Positions 16,177-24,829 are shown, counted from the first letter of the stretch. The stretch is DNA of 64,000 nucleotides from Pseudarthrobacter chlorophenolicus A6 (GCF_000022025.1 NC_011886.1:1116097-1180096); one strand, 5' to 3'. Notes: a model not told the origin generated them from the letters alone. A program made the numbers and translations.

Positions 16177-16755
16177 ATGACCGAGCAGCAGCCTTATGAA
16201 TCAGTCCGCCGCTATCCACACTTCGAGCTGCGCCGCTACCCGGATTACGTCGTTGCCGAAGTGGCGGTGGCAGCGGACTTCGACCGGGCCGGGAACGTGG
16301 CCTTCCGCCGCCTCTTCAACTACATCAGCGGGAACAACACAGGCGGCGCCAAGCTGGCAATGACCGCGCCCGTAGTCCAGGAAGCCGGGCAATCCCAAAA
16401 GCTTGCGTTGACCGCACCGGTCATCCAGGCCGGCCCGCTCTCCGGAGGCGGCGGATCTGCGGAGTTCGTGGTGGCTTTCGTCCTGCCAGCCGGGCTGACG
16501 GCGGAAACGGCTCCGGTCCCCTCCGATCCCACCGTAAAGATTCGTGCGGTGCCCGGCTCCTTGGCCGCGGTACTGCGATTCTCCGGCCGCGGCTCCGAGG
16601 CAAACTTCGAGCGACGTAACAACGGACTCCAGGCCGCGCTCAGCCTCGCCGGACTCACGCCCGTGGGGGCACCCCGTTTCGCCCGCTTCGACCCGCCCTT
16701 CAAGCCGTGGTTCCTGCGGCGAAACGAAGTGGTGCAGGACGTGCGCGAGGCATAA
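16177..16755 (+). CDS. SOUL family heme-binding protein
   Basis: A 192-residue protein of the SOUL/HEBP family, which binds heme or tetrapyrroles in eukaryotes and some bacteria. It begins with the family-typical YPHFELRRYPDYVVAEVAV and carries the repeated KLAMTAPVVQ / KLALTAPVIQ segments at about residues 59-87. Cytoplasmic; no signal peptide. TAGGCT ends 10 nt before the ATG, so a very short leader is likely. Heme binding is inferred from the family only. Confidence 0.9.
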   Translation: MTEQQPYESVRRYPHFELRRYPDYVVAEVAVAADFDRAGNVAFRRLFNYISGNNTGGAKLAMTAPVVQEAGQSQKLALTAPVIQAGPLSGGGGSAEFVVAFVLPAGLTAETAPVPSDPTVKIRAVPGSLAAVLRFSGRGSEANFERRNNGLQAALSLAGLTPVGAPRFARFDPPFKPWFLRRNEVVQDVREA

Positions 16756-16783
16756 TCGGGCTGACCGCTGCTTCGGCACTGAC

Positions 16784-16789
16784 TAGGCT
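16784..16789 (+). promoter_or_regulatory. -10 box (TAGGCT) of leaderless GNAT gene
   Basis: TAGGCT ends 6 nt before the ATG at 16796, with no Shine-Dalgarno sequence. Confidence 0.6.
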
Positions 16790-16795
16790 GGTGCC

Positions 16796-17305
16796 ATGGA
16801 TTATGTGCTGCGCCAGGCCACGCCGGATGACGCCGAGAACGTCGTGCTGATGCATACCGCCGCGCATGAGGAAAGCTACGGGCACCTGCTGTCGCCCGGC
16901 TTCTTCGCTGAACGGCGACGGTCCGTCCCGGAACGCGTGGCCCGCCGTCGGCCGTATCTTGACGCGCCGCAACCGCGGATCATTGCCGAAGACGCCAACG
17001 GTGAGATTGTGGGCCTTGCCGATGCCGGGCCGCCGCGGCATGAGGATGCGCCGTGTCCCTTGGAGCTCTACTCCATTTTCGTCCTGGCCAGGGCGCAGGG
17101 GACCGGACTGGGGACAGCGTTGCTGGCTGCCGCCCTTGGTGACGCTCCGGCATACCTGTGGGTGCTCGAGGACAACACGAAGGCGCAGGCCTTCTACCAC
17201 CGCCAGGGTTTTACGTTCGACGGCGGACGCGGCCACCTTCCGCCCGAATGGGAGAGTGTGCCGGAGCTGCGGATGGTCCGGGGGCTGCCGGGGCAGTACA
17301 CCTAG
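16796..17305 (+). CDS. GNAT family N-acetyltransferase
   Basis: A 169-residue acetyltransferase. The acetyl-CoA binding loop is ARAQGTGLGTALL at about residues 97-109, preceded by the beta-4 strand LYSIFVL, and NTKAQAFYHRQGF near 126-138 is the usual closing helix and strand. The substrate is unknown. The gene is probably leaderless (TAGGCT box) and its 3' end overlaps the 3' end of the convergent XRE regulator gene by 4 nt. Confidence 0.92.
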   Translation: MDYVLRQATPDDAENVVLMHTAAHEESYGHLLSPGFFAERRRSVPERVARRRPYLDAPQPRIIAEDANGEIVGLADAGPPRHEDAPCPLELYSIFVLARAQGTGLGTALLAAALGDAPAYLWVLEDNTKAQAFYHRQGFTFDGGRGHLPPEWESVPELRMVRGLPGQYT

Positions 17306-17529
17306 CTGGCAGGGTCCGTCACCAGCAGGTCTCCCACTTCGCAGTCCAGCGCGGTGCAGACCGCGGCGAGGGTGGAGAACCTGATGGCCTTGGCGCGGTC
17401 ATTTTTCAGGACTGAGAGGTTCACCAGGCTGACGCCCACCCGTTTGCTGAGCTCGGTCAGCGTCATGCCGCGCTGCTCCAGCAATTCATCAAGCCTGCAG
17501 TGAATGCCGGTGGTTTCCTCTGCCGGCAT
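17302..17529 (-). CDS. Small XRE-family (YozG-like) regulator
   Basis: A 75-residue DNA-binding protein consisting of little more than one helix-turn-helix of the Cro/CI type (MTLTELSKRVGVSLVNLSVLK). The closing FSTLAAVCTALDCEVGDLL is typical of the YozG-like subgroup, which is usually paired with a DUF2975 membrane protein. Exactly that pair is seen here: its ATG overlaps the stop codon of the DUF2975 gene by one base. The likely operator is the 33-bp palindrome upstream of that gene. Confidence 0.92.
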   Translation of the reverse strand: MPAEETTGIHCRLDELLEQRGMTLTELSKRVGVSLVNLSVLKNDRAKAIRFSTLAAVCTALDCEVGDLLVTDPAS

Positions 17530-18167
17530 CAGACAAGGCCCTCGGTGTCTTTCTGCAGCCGGCCGCCGAACTGGAAGACGCCGGCGATGAGGATCAGCGC
17601 GATTCCGGCCACTATGGGCAAGAGGCTGATGTTGCCTTCGAAGATGACGCTGCCGGGCTCCCGCCCGGGGTTCAGGCCGATCGCATCAGCCAGCCGGGTC
17701 CTCGCCAGCTGATCCAGCACCTGGCCCGCAGTGCCGGCAAGGGCAAGGGCTGCCCCGCAGGCGCCGATGATCCATACCGACCCACGGGTGAACAGTGCCT
17801 CGCCCCGCAGCCGGAACGCCAGCAGGAACAGCAAGGCCAGGACCGCCAGGACACCAACCTGGGTCAGCGCGCCCGCCCACGCCAGCTGCCCGGCTTCGGC
17901 GCCGGGAAGGGCAGGGATGGTCGCTTCGACGGCGGAGAAGCTGGCGTCCGCGCCAAGCTCCAGGCCTGCAGCTTTCCGGGTCGGCTCGACGGGCAGGGTC
18001 AGCGTGGCGGGCCCGGAAAAGAGGCCCACGATGCCGATGACGGACATGACGCTTGAGACGGCGGCGATCACGGCCGCGCCGACCATCAACACCAAAGCAT
18101 CCGTCCTGGACACCACCTCGCGCTTTTTGTCTCCAGACGGGCGTCCGGTGTGCTTGGCCAGCTTCAT
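17529..18167 (-). CDS. DUF2975 membrane protein
   Basis: A 212-residue membrane protein with four predicted helices in the layout of DUF2975, a family of unknown function that is nearly always next to a small XRE regulator, as here. ATG at 18167 is supported by GGGGGAG upstream; an open frame continues further 5' but runs through the operator. The pair starts downstream of a 33-bp near-perfect palindrome (18184-18216), consistent with autoregulation by the downstream XRE protein. Confidence 0.87.
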   Translation of the reverse strand: MKLAKHTGRPSGDKKREVVSRTDALVLMVGAAVIAAVSSVMSVIGIVGLFSGPATLTLPVEPTRKAAGLELGADASFSAVEATIPALPGAEAGQLAWAGALTQVGVLAVLALLFLLAFRLRGEALFTRGSVWIIGACGAALALAGTAGQVLDQLARTRLADAIGLNPGREPGSVIFEGNISLLPIVAGIALILIAGVFQFGGRLQKDTEGLV

Positions 18168-18183
18168 GTCTCCCCCAAAAAAG

Positions 18184-18216
18184 TTATCGAATTTCGTTAT
18201 TAACGATATTCGATAA
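18184..18216. promoter_or_regulatory. 33-bp palindromic operator of the DUF2975-XRE operon
   Basis: A 16-nt arm beginning TTATCGAAT is followed by one central base and a complementary arm ending ATTCGATAA; 15 of 16 positions pair. It lies 17 nt before the ATG at 18167. The size suits two XRE dimers. Confidence 0.75.
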
Positions 18217-18264
18217 TCTAGCGGGCGTGCCAGCCGACAGTCAATCCTTCGCGTCCGTTTGCGG

Positions 18265-18657
18265 CTACGCCGTGTGCGCGTCCCTGACGGCGGGCGGAGT
18301 CGCCCCCTGGAGCACCCAGCGGTTGCCGTCCGGATCGGCAAAGTGGGCAAACAGCACCCCGCCCATGTCCTGGACCTCGCTGATGTCCGCGCCGCGTTCC
18401 ACGAGCTCGGCGCGAAGTGCGGGGAGGTCCGGCGCGACCAGTTGCAGTCCTTCCAGGCTGCCCGGCTCCATGGCGGTCATCCCCGTGCCGATGACAACAG
18501 ATGTGGGCGAGCCCGGGGGAGTCAGCTGCACCACCCGCATTCCCGGGAAGTGCTCCACATCGTGGTCCAGCACGAAGCCCAGCTTTTCGGTGTAAAACGC
18601 TTTGGCCCGGTCAACGTCGGACACGGGAACCTGGACAACCTCAAGGCGCATTTCCAT
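18265..18657 (-). CDS. VOC family protein (glyoxalase-like)
   Basis: A 130-residue protein of the vicinal oxygen chelate superfamily. The N-terminal VQVPVSDVDRAKAFYTEKLGF and the C-terminal FAHFADPDGNRWVLQ are the classic matching halves of this fold. The usual metal-ligand residues are only partly present. Of three possible starts, ATG at 18657 is chosen because a TAGAGT box ends 7 nt before it. The ligand is unknown, and the gene appears to stand alone. Confidence 0.88.
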   Translation of the reverse strand: MEMRLEVVQVPVSDVDRAKAFYTEKLGFVLDHDVEHFPGMRVVQLTPPGSPTSVVIGTGMTAMEPGSLEGLQLVAPDLPALRAELVERGADISEVQDMGGVLFAHFADPDGNRWVLQGATPPAVRDAHTA

Positions 18658-18664
18658 GGGCGTC

Positions 18665-18670
18665 ACTCTA
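18665..18670 (-). promoter_or_regulatory. -10 box (TAGAGT) of leaderless VOC gene
   Basis: TAGAGT on the minus strand ends 7 nt before the ATG at 18657. Confidence 0.5.
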
Positions 18671-18783
18671 CCTTCGTGCCAGTGCTTTCGCGGGGGAATT
18701 CCGGGGATACTGCCGATGTGCTTTCCTCAGCGCAGCCATCGGTACTGTTGTTGAAAACCGGTGCAATCCGGGGATGCGCGGAG

Positions 18784-18789
18784 TATCTT
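18784..18789 (+). promoter_or_regulatory. -10 box (TATCTT) of leaderless DUF2231 gene
   Basis: TATCTT ends 7 nt before the ATG at 18797. Confidence 0.5.
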
Positions 18790-18796
18790 GTGGTGC

Positions 18797-19339
18797 ATGC
18801 ACAGCAAGGTGGCGGGCGGAAGCAACTACAGAAGGCTGCTTGCGGGACTTGAGACGGCCAGACCGTTGGACGCAGTGGTGGACAGGGCCCAGCCGGTAGC
18901 CAAACACCTCATGACTGACCGCCGGGTCAGGTCCGCCGTCCTGGGGGATACAACAGGAATTCCCCTGCACGGCATCCTCACGGACCTGCCTTTCGGAGCC
19001 TGGTGGATGGCCATCTTCCTGGACTTCTTCAAGGACGACGGTTCCCGCCAGGCCGCCAAGCGCCTCGTGGCGCTGGGCGTAGTGGGCGCCGTGCCCACAG
19101 CCCTCACCGGTTGGGCCCACTGGACTACCAAGGACCGGCCCATCCAGCGCGTCGGCGTCGTGCATGCCGCAGTCAACGCCACCGCCGTCGTCGTCTACCT
19201 GGCCTCGTGGACGGCGCGGCAACGAGGCCGGCACAAATTCGGTATCCGGCTGGCGCGGGCCGGAGCGGTCCTGCTGCTCGTCAGCGGCTTCCTGGGCGGG
19301 CACTTGAGCAGCGGGCGCACCGCCAGTCAAGGGCAATAG
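18797..19339 (+). CDS. DUF2231 membrane protein
   Basis: A 180-residue membrane protein with about four helices. The family-defining GIPLHGILTDLPFGAWWMAIFLD motif region lies at about residues 53-75, and a conserved His-containing helix (RVGVVHAAVNATAVVVY) follows. DUF2231 proteins are of unknown function but resemble small membrane cytochromes. A GTG/ATG upstream is in frame, but the TATCTT box 7 nt before 18797 marks this start. A 13-bp hairpin follows the stop codon. Confidence 0.87.
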   Translation: MHSKVAGGSNYRRLLAGLETARPLDAVVDRAQPVAKHLMTDRRVRSAVLGDTTGIPLHGILTDLPFGAWWMAIFLDFFKDDGSRQAAKRLVALGVVGAVPTALTGWAHWTTKDRPIQRVGVVHAAVNATAVVVYLASWTARQRGRHKFGIRLARAGAVLLLVSGFLGGHLSSGRTASQGQ

Positions 19340-19358
19340 CCACCAGGGGCACCAAAGC

Positions 19359-19405
19359 AAGATGCCGTGGACACCTCCGCCAGGCGTAGGGATCCACGGC
19401 ATCTT
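19359..19405. terminator. Bidirectional hairpin terminator
   Basis: AAGATGCCGTGGA (19359-19371) has its exact complement at 19393-19405, a 13-bp stem with a 21-nt loop between two convergent genes. Confidence 0.75.
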
Positions 19406-19437
19406 TGCGTGCGCCGGTGACGGGTTGGCCAAGGCGG

Positions 19438-19872
19438 TCAGTGCTCGGACATCTCCGGCATCAGCCCCAGCTGAGACAGGAACTCCACCTGGTCGAAGTA
19501 GAAGCGGTGCTCTGTGATTTCGCCGTCCTTAACAGTGGCGATGTCGCAGCTCTTCATCCTCAGCTGCTTACCGGTGGCCGGGAGGTTGTTCCCGGACGGG
19601 TGGGGCAGCGGACCGGTGTTGGTTCCGATGATGGTGCCTTCGTCGATGGCGACGTCCCCTGATTCATGCCGGGCGGCGTGTTCGTAGTGGACATCCGGCA
19701 TGGCATCCCAGAACTGGTAGAGGTAGGCGGTGATGGCGTCCCGTCCCCGCAGCTCGCCTCGGTCCGGGGTGTAGGCCACAGCGTCGGCGGCGTAGCATCC
19801 GGCCAGCGTGTCCCTGTCCTTCTGGTCCATAGCCGTGGTTAAGCGATCCATGACTTCGCGTGCCTGTCCCAT
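19438..19872 (-). CDS. SnoaL-like / nuclear transport factor 2 family protein
   Basis: A 144-residue protein of the NTF2-like cone fold, the SnoaL-type ester cyclase group. Evidence is the opening helix VMDRLTTAMDQKDRDTLAGCYAADAV, the GRDAITAYLYQFWDAMPDVH segment and the closing KDGEITEHRFYFDQVEFLSQLG. Such proteins range from polyketide cyclases to proteins of unknown role. Two ATG codons compete. The inner one at 19872 is preferred because GGAGG lies 5 nt before it, within the four extra codons that the outer one at 19884 would add. Confidence 0.87.
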   Translation of the reverse strand: MGQAREVMDRLTTAMDQKDRDTLAGCYAADAVAYTPDRGELRGRDAITAYLYQFWDAMPDVHYEHAARHESGDVAIDEGTIIGTNTGPLPHPSGNNLPATGKQLRMKSCDIATVKDGEITEHRFYFDQVEFLSQLGLMPEMSEH

Positions 19873-20172
19873 ATCGACCTCCATTTTTGGGCGGCCTTCC
19901 GGAAGCGGAGGCCGCTTCGTGGACTGGCTTCTGCTGCTGTAGGAGCCGCTTTAATTCCACTACTGCCGCGACCCCCGGTCAACGGCTGGGACTACCAACC
20001 CCGGCGCCGGTTCGGCGCCCGGCGCGCAGTCACATTCCGTTGGGGGCTGCCGGGCGGTGCCGTATCCGGGCGGGCGCGCTAGTCTGGCCACACCACGCCG
20101 GAACGCGTGACCTGGGAGCAGCAGGCAGGGTTGTAATGAGCTGACCGACCCGCCTGCGAGCCGAGGAAGCTG

Positions 20173-20430
20173 ATGCACCAGGACCACCAGACAGCACCGC
20201 CGCGGCCGCGGCGCAAGAAGACCCGGCACCCCCGGTTTGCGGTAGGGGACAGGGTGCACTTCGCCGAGGGGACCACCACCGGCACGGGCACCGTCGACGC
20301 CGTCACCTCCGACTACGCGATCGTCTGGGTATGGACGGACGAGGGCCAGGGCCGCCGCATGTTCCTGCAGGGCTGCGGCAGCATTATCTCGTCGGTGGCG
20401 GGCGAAGAAACGGACGACGCCGGCGCCTGA
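20173..20430 (+). CDS. Small hypothetical protein with an SH3-like core
   Basis: An 85-residue protein I do not recognise. After a basic, proline-rich start (PPRPRRKKTRHPR) comes FAVGDRVHFAEGTTTGTGTV, which has the spacing of KOW or SH3-like small beta barrels, then DAVTSDYAIVWVWTDEGQGRR. GAGGAAG lies a few bases upstream of ATG 20173. A TAGTCT box at 20083-20088 could be its -10 with a normal leader. The basic tail suggests nucleic-acid contact, an inference only. Confidence 0.65.
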   Translation: MHQDHQTAPPRPRRKKTRHPRFAVGDRVHFAEGTTTGTGTVDAVTSDYAIVWVWTDEGQGRRMFLQGCGSIISSVAGEETDDAGA

Positions 20431-20490
20431 GCAGGTGCCGCCGCTGCGGATGCCTTGATGCGCGGGCCGTCACGCGGAATGATGGCGCGC

Positions 20491-21255
20491 ATGGTTACCT
20501 TCACCGGATCCGATGACCTGCGCGGTGCCGCGTTCTCCGACGTGAGCCTCCGCGGGGCGCGGTTCATCCGGAGCAGCCTGTCCGGCGTCGTGATGCGCGG
20601 CGTGGAGATTGACGGCGCGGACATCGACGCGCCCTGGCTGCTGGAGGACGACGGGTCCCTGTACGTGAACGGCGTGAACGTGGCTCCGCTGATCGATGCC
20701 GAGCTCAACCGCCGCTTTCCCGGCCGGGAGCTTCGGCATGCGGCGGATCCCGCCGGCCTCCGTGACGCCTGGGACCGGCTGCAGGAAACGTGGGCTGCCA
20801 CCACCCAGCGCGCGGCCCGGATGCCGCCAGGTACCGAGGATGTATCGGTCGACGGCGAGTGGTCCTTCGCGCAGACGCTGCGGCATTTGGTGATGGCCAC
20901 GGACAAGTGGCTGCGCGGGGCGGTCCTGGGCATCGACAAGCCGTACCACCCGGCCGGCGAACCGAACGCCGAGTACGAGACGGACGGACTGGACATGTCC
21001 GTCTTCCAGGATGCCAAGCCCTCCTACGGTGAGTTGCTTGAGGTTCGGGCCGGTCGCGTGGCCATGGTGCGGGACTTCATCTCCGGCGCCACCGCCGAGG
21101 AGCTTCAAGCGACGCATCCCGCACCGGACGAACCGCGCTTCACCGTCACCACCCTCGAATGCCTGCACGTCATCCTGCACGAGGAATGGGAGCACCACCG
21201 GTTTGCGGTCCGCGACCTGGACGCGATCGACGCGGAAGCGCCGGGCCGCGGTTGA
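20491..21255 (+). CDS. Pentapeptide-repeat / DinB fusion protein
   Basis: A 254-residue protein of two parts. Residues 1-45 hold pentapeptide-like units (DLRGAAFSDVSLRGARFIRS, then GVVMRGVEIDGADIDAP) that would form about one and a half turns of a right-handed beta helix. Residues 90-250 form a DinB-like four-helix bundle with the conserved histidines in FAQTLRHLVMATDKWLR and VILHEEWEHHRFAVRDLD. ATG at 20491 is chosen since the repeats begin there; earlier in-frame ATGs at 20455 and 20479 remain possible. DinB relatives are often metal-dependent thiol transferases. The substrate is unknown. Confidence 0.85.
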   Translation: MVTFTGSDDLRGAAFSDVSLRGARFIRSSLSGVVMRGVEIDGADIDAPWLLEDDGSLYVNGVNVAPLIDAELNRRFPGRELRHAADPAGLRDAWDRLQETWAATTQRAARMPPGTEDVSVDGEWSFAQTLRHLVMATDKWLRGAVLGIDKPYHPAGEPNAEYETDGLDMSVFQDAKPSYGELLEVRAGRVAMVRDFISGATAEELQATHPAPDEPRFTVTTLECLHVILHEEWEHHRFAVRDLDAIDAEAPGRG

Positions 21256-21314
21256 GCAGCACGGTCAGACAGCAGGTCTGGGCACCAAAACTCGGCACCG
21301 CCCCCGCGCCCGGA

Positions 21315-22184
21315 TTACGCCTCGTGCGCTCCCTTGGCTGCGGGCTGGCGCCTTGAGACGAGCACCGGGCCCTTGGCATGGTGAAGGATGGCATGCGCGG
21401 TGGAACCGATGCTGCCCTTGATCACCCCATGTCCTTTGGTCCCGACGACGGTCAGGCGGGCGGCCTCGGCAGCGTGCAGGACGGCGCGGGGCACCGACGT
21501 GTCCGTGAGCAGCTGCTTCTCCACACTGAGTTCAGGTGCAAGCTCCCGGGCCTTTACGACGGCGGCATCGAGGAGTGCCTCCGCCGCGGCGCCGGGGTCC
21601 ACGGGGTCGCGGACCAGCCGGTAGCCGGACGGAACCGTTTGGACATGAGCGATGACCAGCCGGGTGCCCTCTGCCGCAGCCGCGCTGCAGGCATCTTCAA
21701 GTGCCGGCGAACTCAAATCATCGACAGCCACCAGCACGGGGCCGCCCGGATCGCCGCCTTCCCGGATCACGGCAACGGGACACGGCGCCGTAGCTGCCAG
21801 TTCCAGGCTTACGGAACCGACCAGCAGTCCCATGAACCCTCCCAGCCCGCGGCTTCCCACCACCAGCATTTCCTGGTCCGCCGCTATCTTGGGAAGTTGC
21901 ACGGCAGGGCTGCCGGACACCAGGCTGGTACGGACGTCTACGCCGGGGGAGGCCTGCTTCGCGTGGCCAACGCCCTCTTCGATCGTGATTTCGGCCGCCC
22001 GTTGCAGCCCGCTGTCCGCAATGCCGGGGACCGGGCCGAGGTTCTTGGTCAGCAGCGGCCAGAGGGTGCAGTGCACCAGGTGCAGCTGGACATTGCGCAG
22101 TGACGCCTGTTGCGCCGCCCACCGCACCGCCCGTGCGGCAGGTTCTGATCCGTCGTACCCCACCACGATGGCTTTGGATTCCAC
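21315..22184 (-). CDS. Universal stress protein, tandem UspA domains
   Basis: A 289-residue cytoplasmic protein made of two universal stress protein domains. The first (residues 1-140) starts IVVGYDGSEPAARAVRWA and ends with the ATP-loop motif GSRGLGGFMGLLVGSVS. The second (about 150-285) ends with GTKGHGVIKGSIGSTAHAIL. Both match the G-x2-G-x9-GS ATP-binding signature, so ATP binding is likely. Such proteins respond to starvation, hypoxia or redox stress in actinobacteria. The start is GTG at 22184 with GGGGG 5 nt upstream. Confidence 0.93.
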   Translation of the reverse strand: MESKAIVVGYDGSEPAARAVRWAAQQASLRNVQLHLVHCTLWPLLTKNLGPVPGIADSGLQRAAEITIEEGVGHAKQASPGVDVRTSLVSGSPAVQLPKIAADQEMLVVGSRGLGGFMGLLVGSVSLELAATAPCPVAVIREGGDPGGPVLVAVDDLSSPALEDACSAAAAEGTRLVIAHVQTVPSGYRLVRDPVDPGAAAEALLDAAVVKARELAPELSVEKQLLTDTSVPRAVLHAAEAARLTVVGTKGHGVIKGSIGSTAHAILHHAKGPVLVSRRQPAAKGAHEA

Positions 22185-22324
22185 GATTCCCCCATTCCCA
22201 GGTGCCGGCCGCCACGTCGTCGTGTAGTGCCGGGGCCGTTTGCCTTATGCCGATCCTAGGGCAGGCCGGGCTTGAGGGCAGTGCCAATGGCCCCTGAATC
22301 GGACAGAACCTCCGGACACAAGAT

Positions 22325-24001
22325 CTACAGCGTGCTCACCAGCGACCGTCCTACGGTCAGGCCGGTGAAGAGACAGCCGCCCAGGAACGTCCCTTCCAAC
22401 GCGTTATAGCCGTGGGCGCCACCGCCGCCGAACCCGGCCGCTTCCCCTGCGGCGTAGAGGCCGGGGATGGGGGAGCCGTCCTGCCTGAGAGCCTGGCCGG
22501 CAAGGTTGGTCTGGATCCCGCCGAGGCTCTTGCGGGTGACCACATGCAATCGGACAGCGATCAGCGGGCCCGCGGCGGGGTCGAGGATCCGGTGCGGCTT
22601 GGCGGTGCGGAATAGCCGGTCGCCCAGGAAGCGGCGGCTGTTGCGGATGCCCGCCACCTGCGCGTCCTTGGAGTAGGGATTCCGTACTTCGGCGTCGCGT
22701 TCTTCGATTTGCCGCCGAAGGTCCCCGTGGTCCAGCAACGCCTCGCCGGTCAGGCCATTCATGCTACGGACAAGGTCCGCCAGGTTGTTTGCCACGACGA
22801 AGTCGGCGCCGTGCTGCTTGAAGGCTTCGATGGGACCCCCTGCACCCTTGCCCAGGCGGCTGCGGAGCAGCAGCTTGAGGTCACGGCCGGTGATGTCCGG
22901 ATTCTGCTCGGACCCGGAGAGGGCAAACTCCTTCTCGATGATCCGCTGGTTGAGGATGAACCAGGAGTGGCTGTGCCGCTGGAGATCCGGGGTGGTCCGC
23001 AATAAGCGGAGCGTGCCAAGGGTGTCGTAGCCGGGCAACCCTGGCGCGGGCAGGCGGCGGCCCAAAGCATCGAACCAGAGAGACGACGGCCCTGGCAGGA
23101 TCCGGATGGCGTGCTCCGGCCAGATGGGGTCCCAGTTCTGGATGCCCTCGGTGTAGTGCCACATCCGGTCGCGGTTGACCAGCCGCACGCCGGATTCCCC
23201 AGCGATGTCCAGCATGCGCCCGTCGACGTGTTCGGGCACACCGGTCACCATCTTCTGCGGCGGTGTGCCCAGCCGTTCCGGCCACCAGCGCCGTACCAGG
23301 GTGTGGTTGCCGCCAATGCCTCCGCTGGCGATCACCACCGCCTGGGCCCGCAGCCCGAATTCGCCCACAATGTCCCGGTTCGAGGAAACGCCGCGCGGCG
23401 AAGCGTCAGGTGCCAGGACCGAGCCCCGCACCCCGGTGACCGTGCCGCCGTCGTACGTTAAACCGTCCACCCGGTGCCGGAAATGGAACCGGACGCTACC
23501 AGTGGACGCCGCCGCCCGCGCCTTGTCCGCGAAAGGTTCGGAGACGCCGGTACCGGTGCCCCACGGGACGTGGAAACGAGGCACCGAATTGCCGTGCCCG
23601 CCCGCGCGGCCGTCACCGCGCTCGGCCCAGCCCACCAGCGGCGTGAACCGGATGCCCTGCTGATGCAGCCAGGAACGCTTCTCGCCCGCGGCGAACTCGA
23701 CGTAGGCGCGGCCCCATTGCTGCGCCCACTCGTCCTCGGCGAGCGGTCCGGCCAGCCGGTCCCACTGCGCCGAGCCCTGCCAGTCCTGCCAGGCCAGGTC
23801 AAAGGAGTCCCGGACGCCAAGCCGGCGCTGCATGGGGCTGTCCACCAGGAAGAGCCCGCCCAGGGACCAGAACGCCTGGCCACCCAGGTTGGCTTCGCTC
23901 TCCTGCTCCACGACGGCCACGCGCTTGCCGGCCCGGACCAGCTCGTTGGCTGCCACCAGCCCTGCCAGCCCGCTGCCAATGATGATGACGTCAGCGTCCA
24001 T
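22325..24001 (-). CDS. FAD-binding dehydrogenase (KstD / fumarate-reductase-like flavoprotein)
   Basis: A 558-residue flavoprotein of the succinate dehydrogenase/fumarate reductase flavoprotein superfamily, most like the 3-ketosteroid delta-1-dehydrogenase-like predicted oxidoreductases. The FAD dinucleotide motif GSGLAGLVAANEL starts at residue 9, EANLGGQAFWSLGGLF follows, and the second FAD contact GLYAAGEAAGFGGGGAHGYNALEGTFLGGC closes the protein. No signal peptide. The gene stands alone with no steroid-degradation genes in the window, so the substrate is unknown. GGCGGA 8 nt upstream supports ATG 24001. Confidence 0.9.
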   Translation of the reverse strand: MDADVIIIGSGLAGLVAANELVRAGKRVAVVEQESEANLGGQAFWSLGGLFLVDSPMQRRLGVRDSFDLAWQDWQGSAQWDRLAGPLAEDEWAQQWGRAYVEFAAGEKRSWLHQQGIRFTPLVGWAERGDGRAGGHGNSVPRFHVPWGTGTGVSEPFADKARAAASTGSVRFHFRHRVDGLTYDGGTVTGVRGSVLAPDASPRGVSSNRDIVGEFGLRAQAVVIASGGIGGNHTLVRRWWPERLGTPPQKMVTGVPEHVDGRMLDIAGESGVRLVNRDRMWHYTEGIQNWDPIWPEHAIRILPGPSSLWFDALGRRLPAPGLPGYDTLGTLRLLRTTPDLQRHSHSWFILNQRIIEKEFALSGSEQNPDITGRDLKLLLRSRLGKGAGGPIEAFKQHGADFVVANNLADLVRSMNGLTGEALLDHGDLRRQIEERDAEVRNPYSKDAQVAGIRNSRRFLGDRLFRTAKPHRILDPAAGPLIAVRLHVVTRKSLGGIQTNLAGQALRQDGSPIPGLYAAGEAAGFGGGGAHGYNALEGTFLGGCLFTGLTVGRSLVSTL

Positions 24002-24065
24002 CTGTATATCCGCCCTGGTCGAGAGGCAAGTGAGAGTCCATCATCAACCTACAGCAGCGGCAGGA

Positions 24066-24071
24066 TAGGGT
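24066..24071 (+). promoter_or_regulatory. -10 box (TAGGGT) of leaderless GNAT gene
   Basis: TAGGGT ends 7 nt before the ATG at 24079. It favours this ATG over the in-frame GTG at 24073. Confidence 0.55.
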
Positions 24072-24078
24072 CGTGGAC

Positions 24079-24636
24079 ATGCTTGAACTGGTCTCACCGA
24101 ATGTTTCCTTCTACCGTTCCTTTGCCGAGTCGCACCAGGAGTGGGCCGGCGCCCATCAGGACGGTGCCGGGCTGTTCGCGGGGGACGATGTCAGCAGCCT
24201 GGCGGGTTTCGAGGCCTGGGTGGACAAGCTGGCGAACGCCGAACAGGCGGACGGGACGGGCGGCATTGTTCCGTGCACCTACTGGTGGATCACCAGGGGT
24301 TCCCGGTACGTGGGGTCCATCGCTTTCCGCCATTACCTCACGCCGGCGCTGCTGAACTCGGGCGGCCACATTGGTTATGGCGTTCGCCCGGCCGACCGCG
24401 GCCAGGGCGTTGCCACCTGGGCACTGCGTGAAGTCTGCACCCGCCTGGCTGAACGGGGTGAACCGGACCGCGTCCTCCTGACCTGTGACGATGACAATGC
24501 TGCCTCTGCCCGGACCATCGAACGGTGCGGAGGCAAACTGGAGGACGTCCGGCCGGATGAGGACGGCGGGCGCTTCCGTCGGTACTGGATCGACCTGGCC
24601 AACGGCGCCCGGGAAGACGGTACGAACCCGCGGTGA
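24079..24636 (+). CDS. GNAT family N-acetyltransferase
   Basis: A 185-residue acetyltransferase similar in layout to YesJ/RimJ-like enzymes. The beta-4 and acetyl-CoA loop region is HIGYGVRPADRGQGVATWALR at about residues 97-117, and the closing helix is DDDNAASARTIERCGGKLE. An extended N-terminal region (1-60) precedes the core. The acceptor is unknown. A TAGGGT box 7 nt upstream of the ATG points to a leaderless transcript. Confidence 0.9.
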   Translation: MLELVSPNVSFYRSFAESHQEWAGAHQDGAGLFAGDDVSSLAGFEAWVDKLANAEQADGTGGIVPCTYWWITRGSRYVGSIAFRHYLTPALLNSGGHIGYGVRPADRGQGVATWALREVCTRLAERGEPDRVLLTCDDDNAASARTIERCGGKLEDVRPDEDGGRFRRYWIDLANGAREDGTNPR

Positions 24637-24829
24637 CCGCCAGCGCGAATGCAGGGGGAGTCCACCGCTCACCGTGAATCCTCCACCACTCACCGCAGAA
24701 ATCCTACGTTTGCTGATCATGTGGCGGACGATGGCCGGAGGCGTGTTGAGGTGCCAAAAGGTCCGATGGTAGGGCCATGAGCCTCTGGACTGCCGGACAC
24801 TGACGTCTATCGAGCAGGGGAAATCATCC

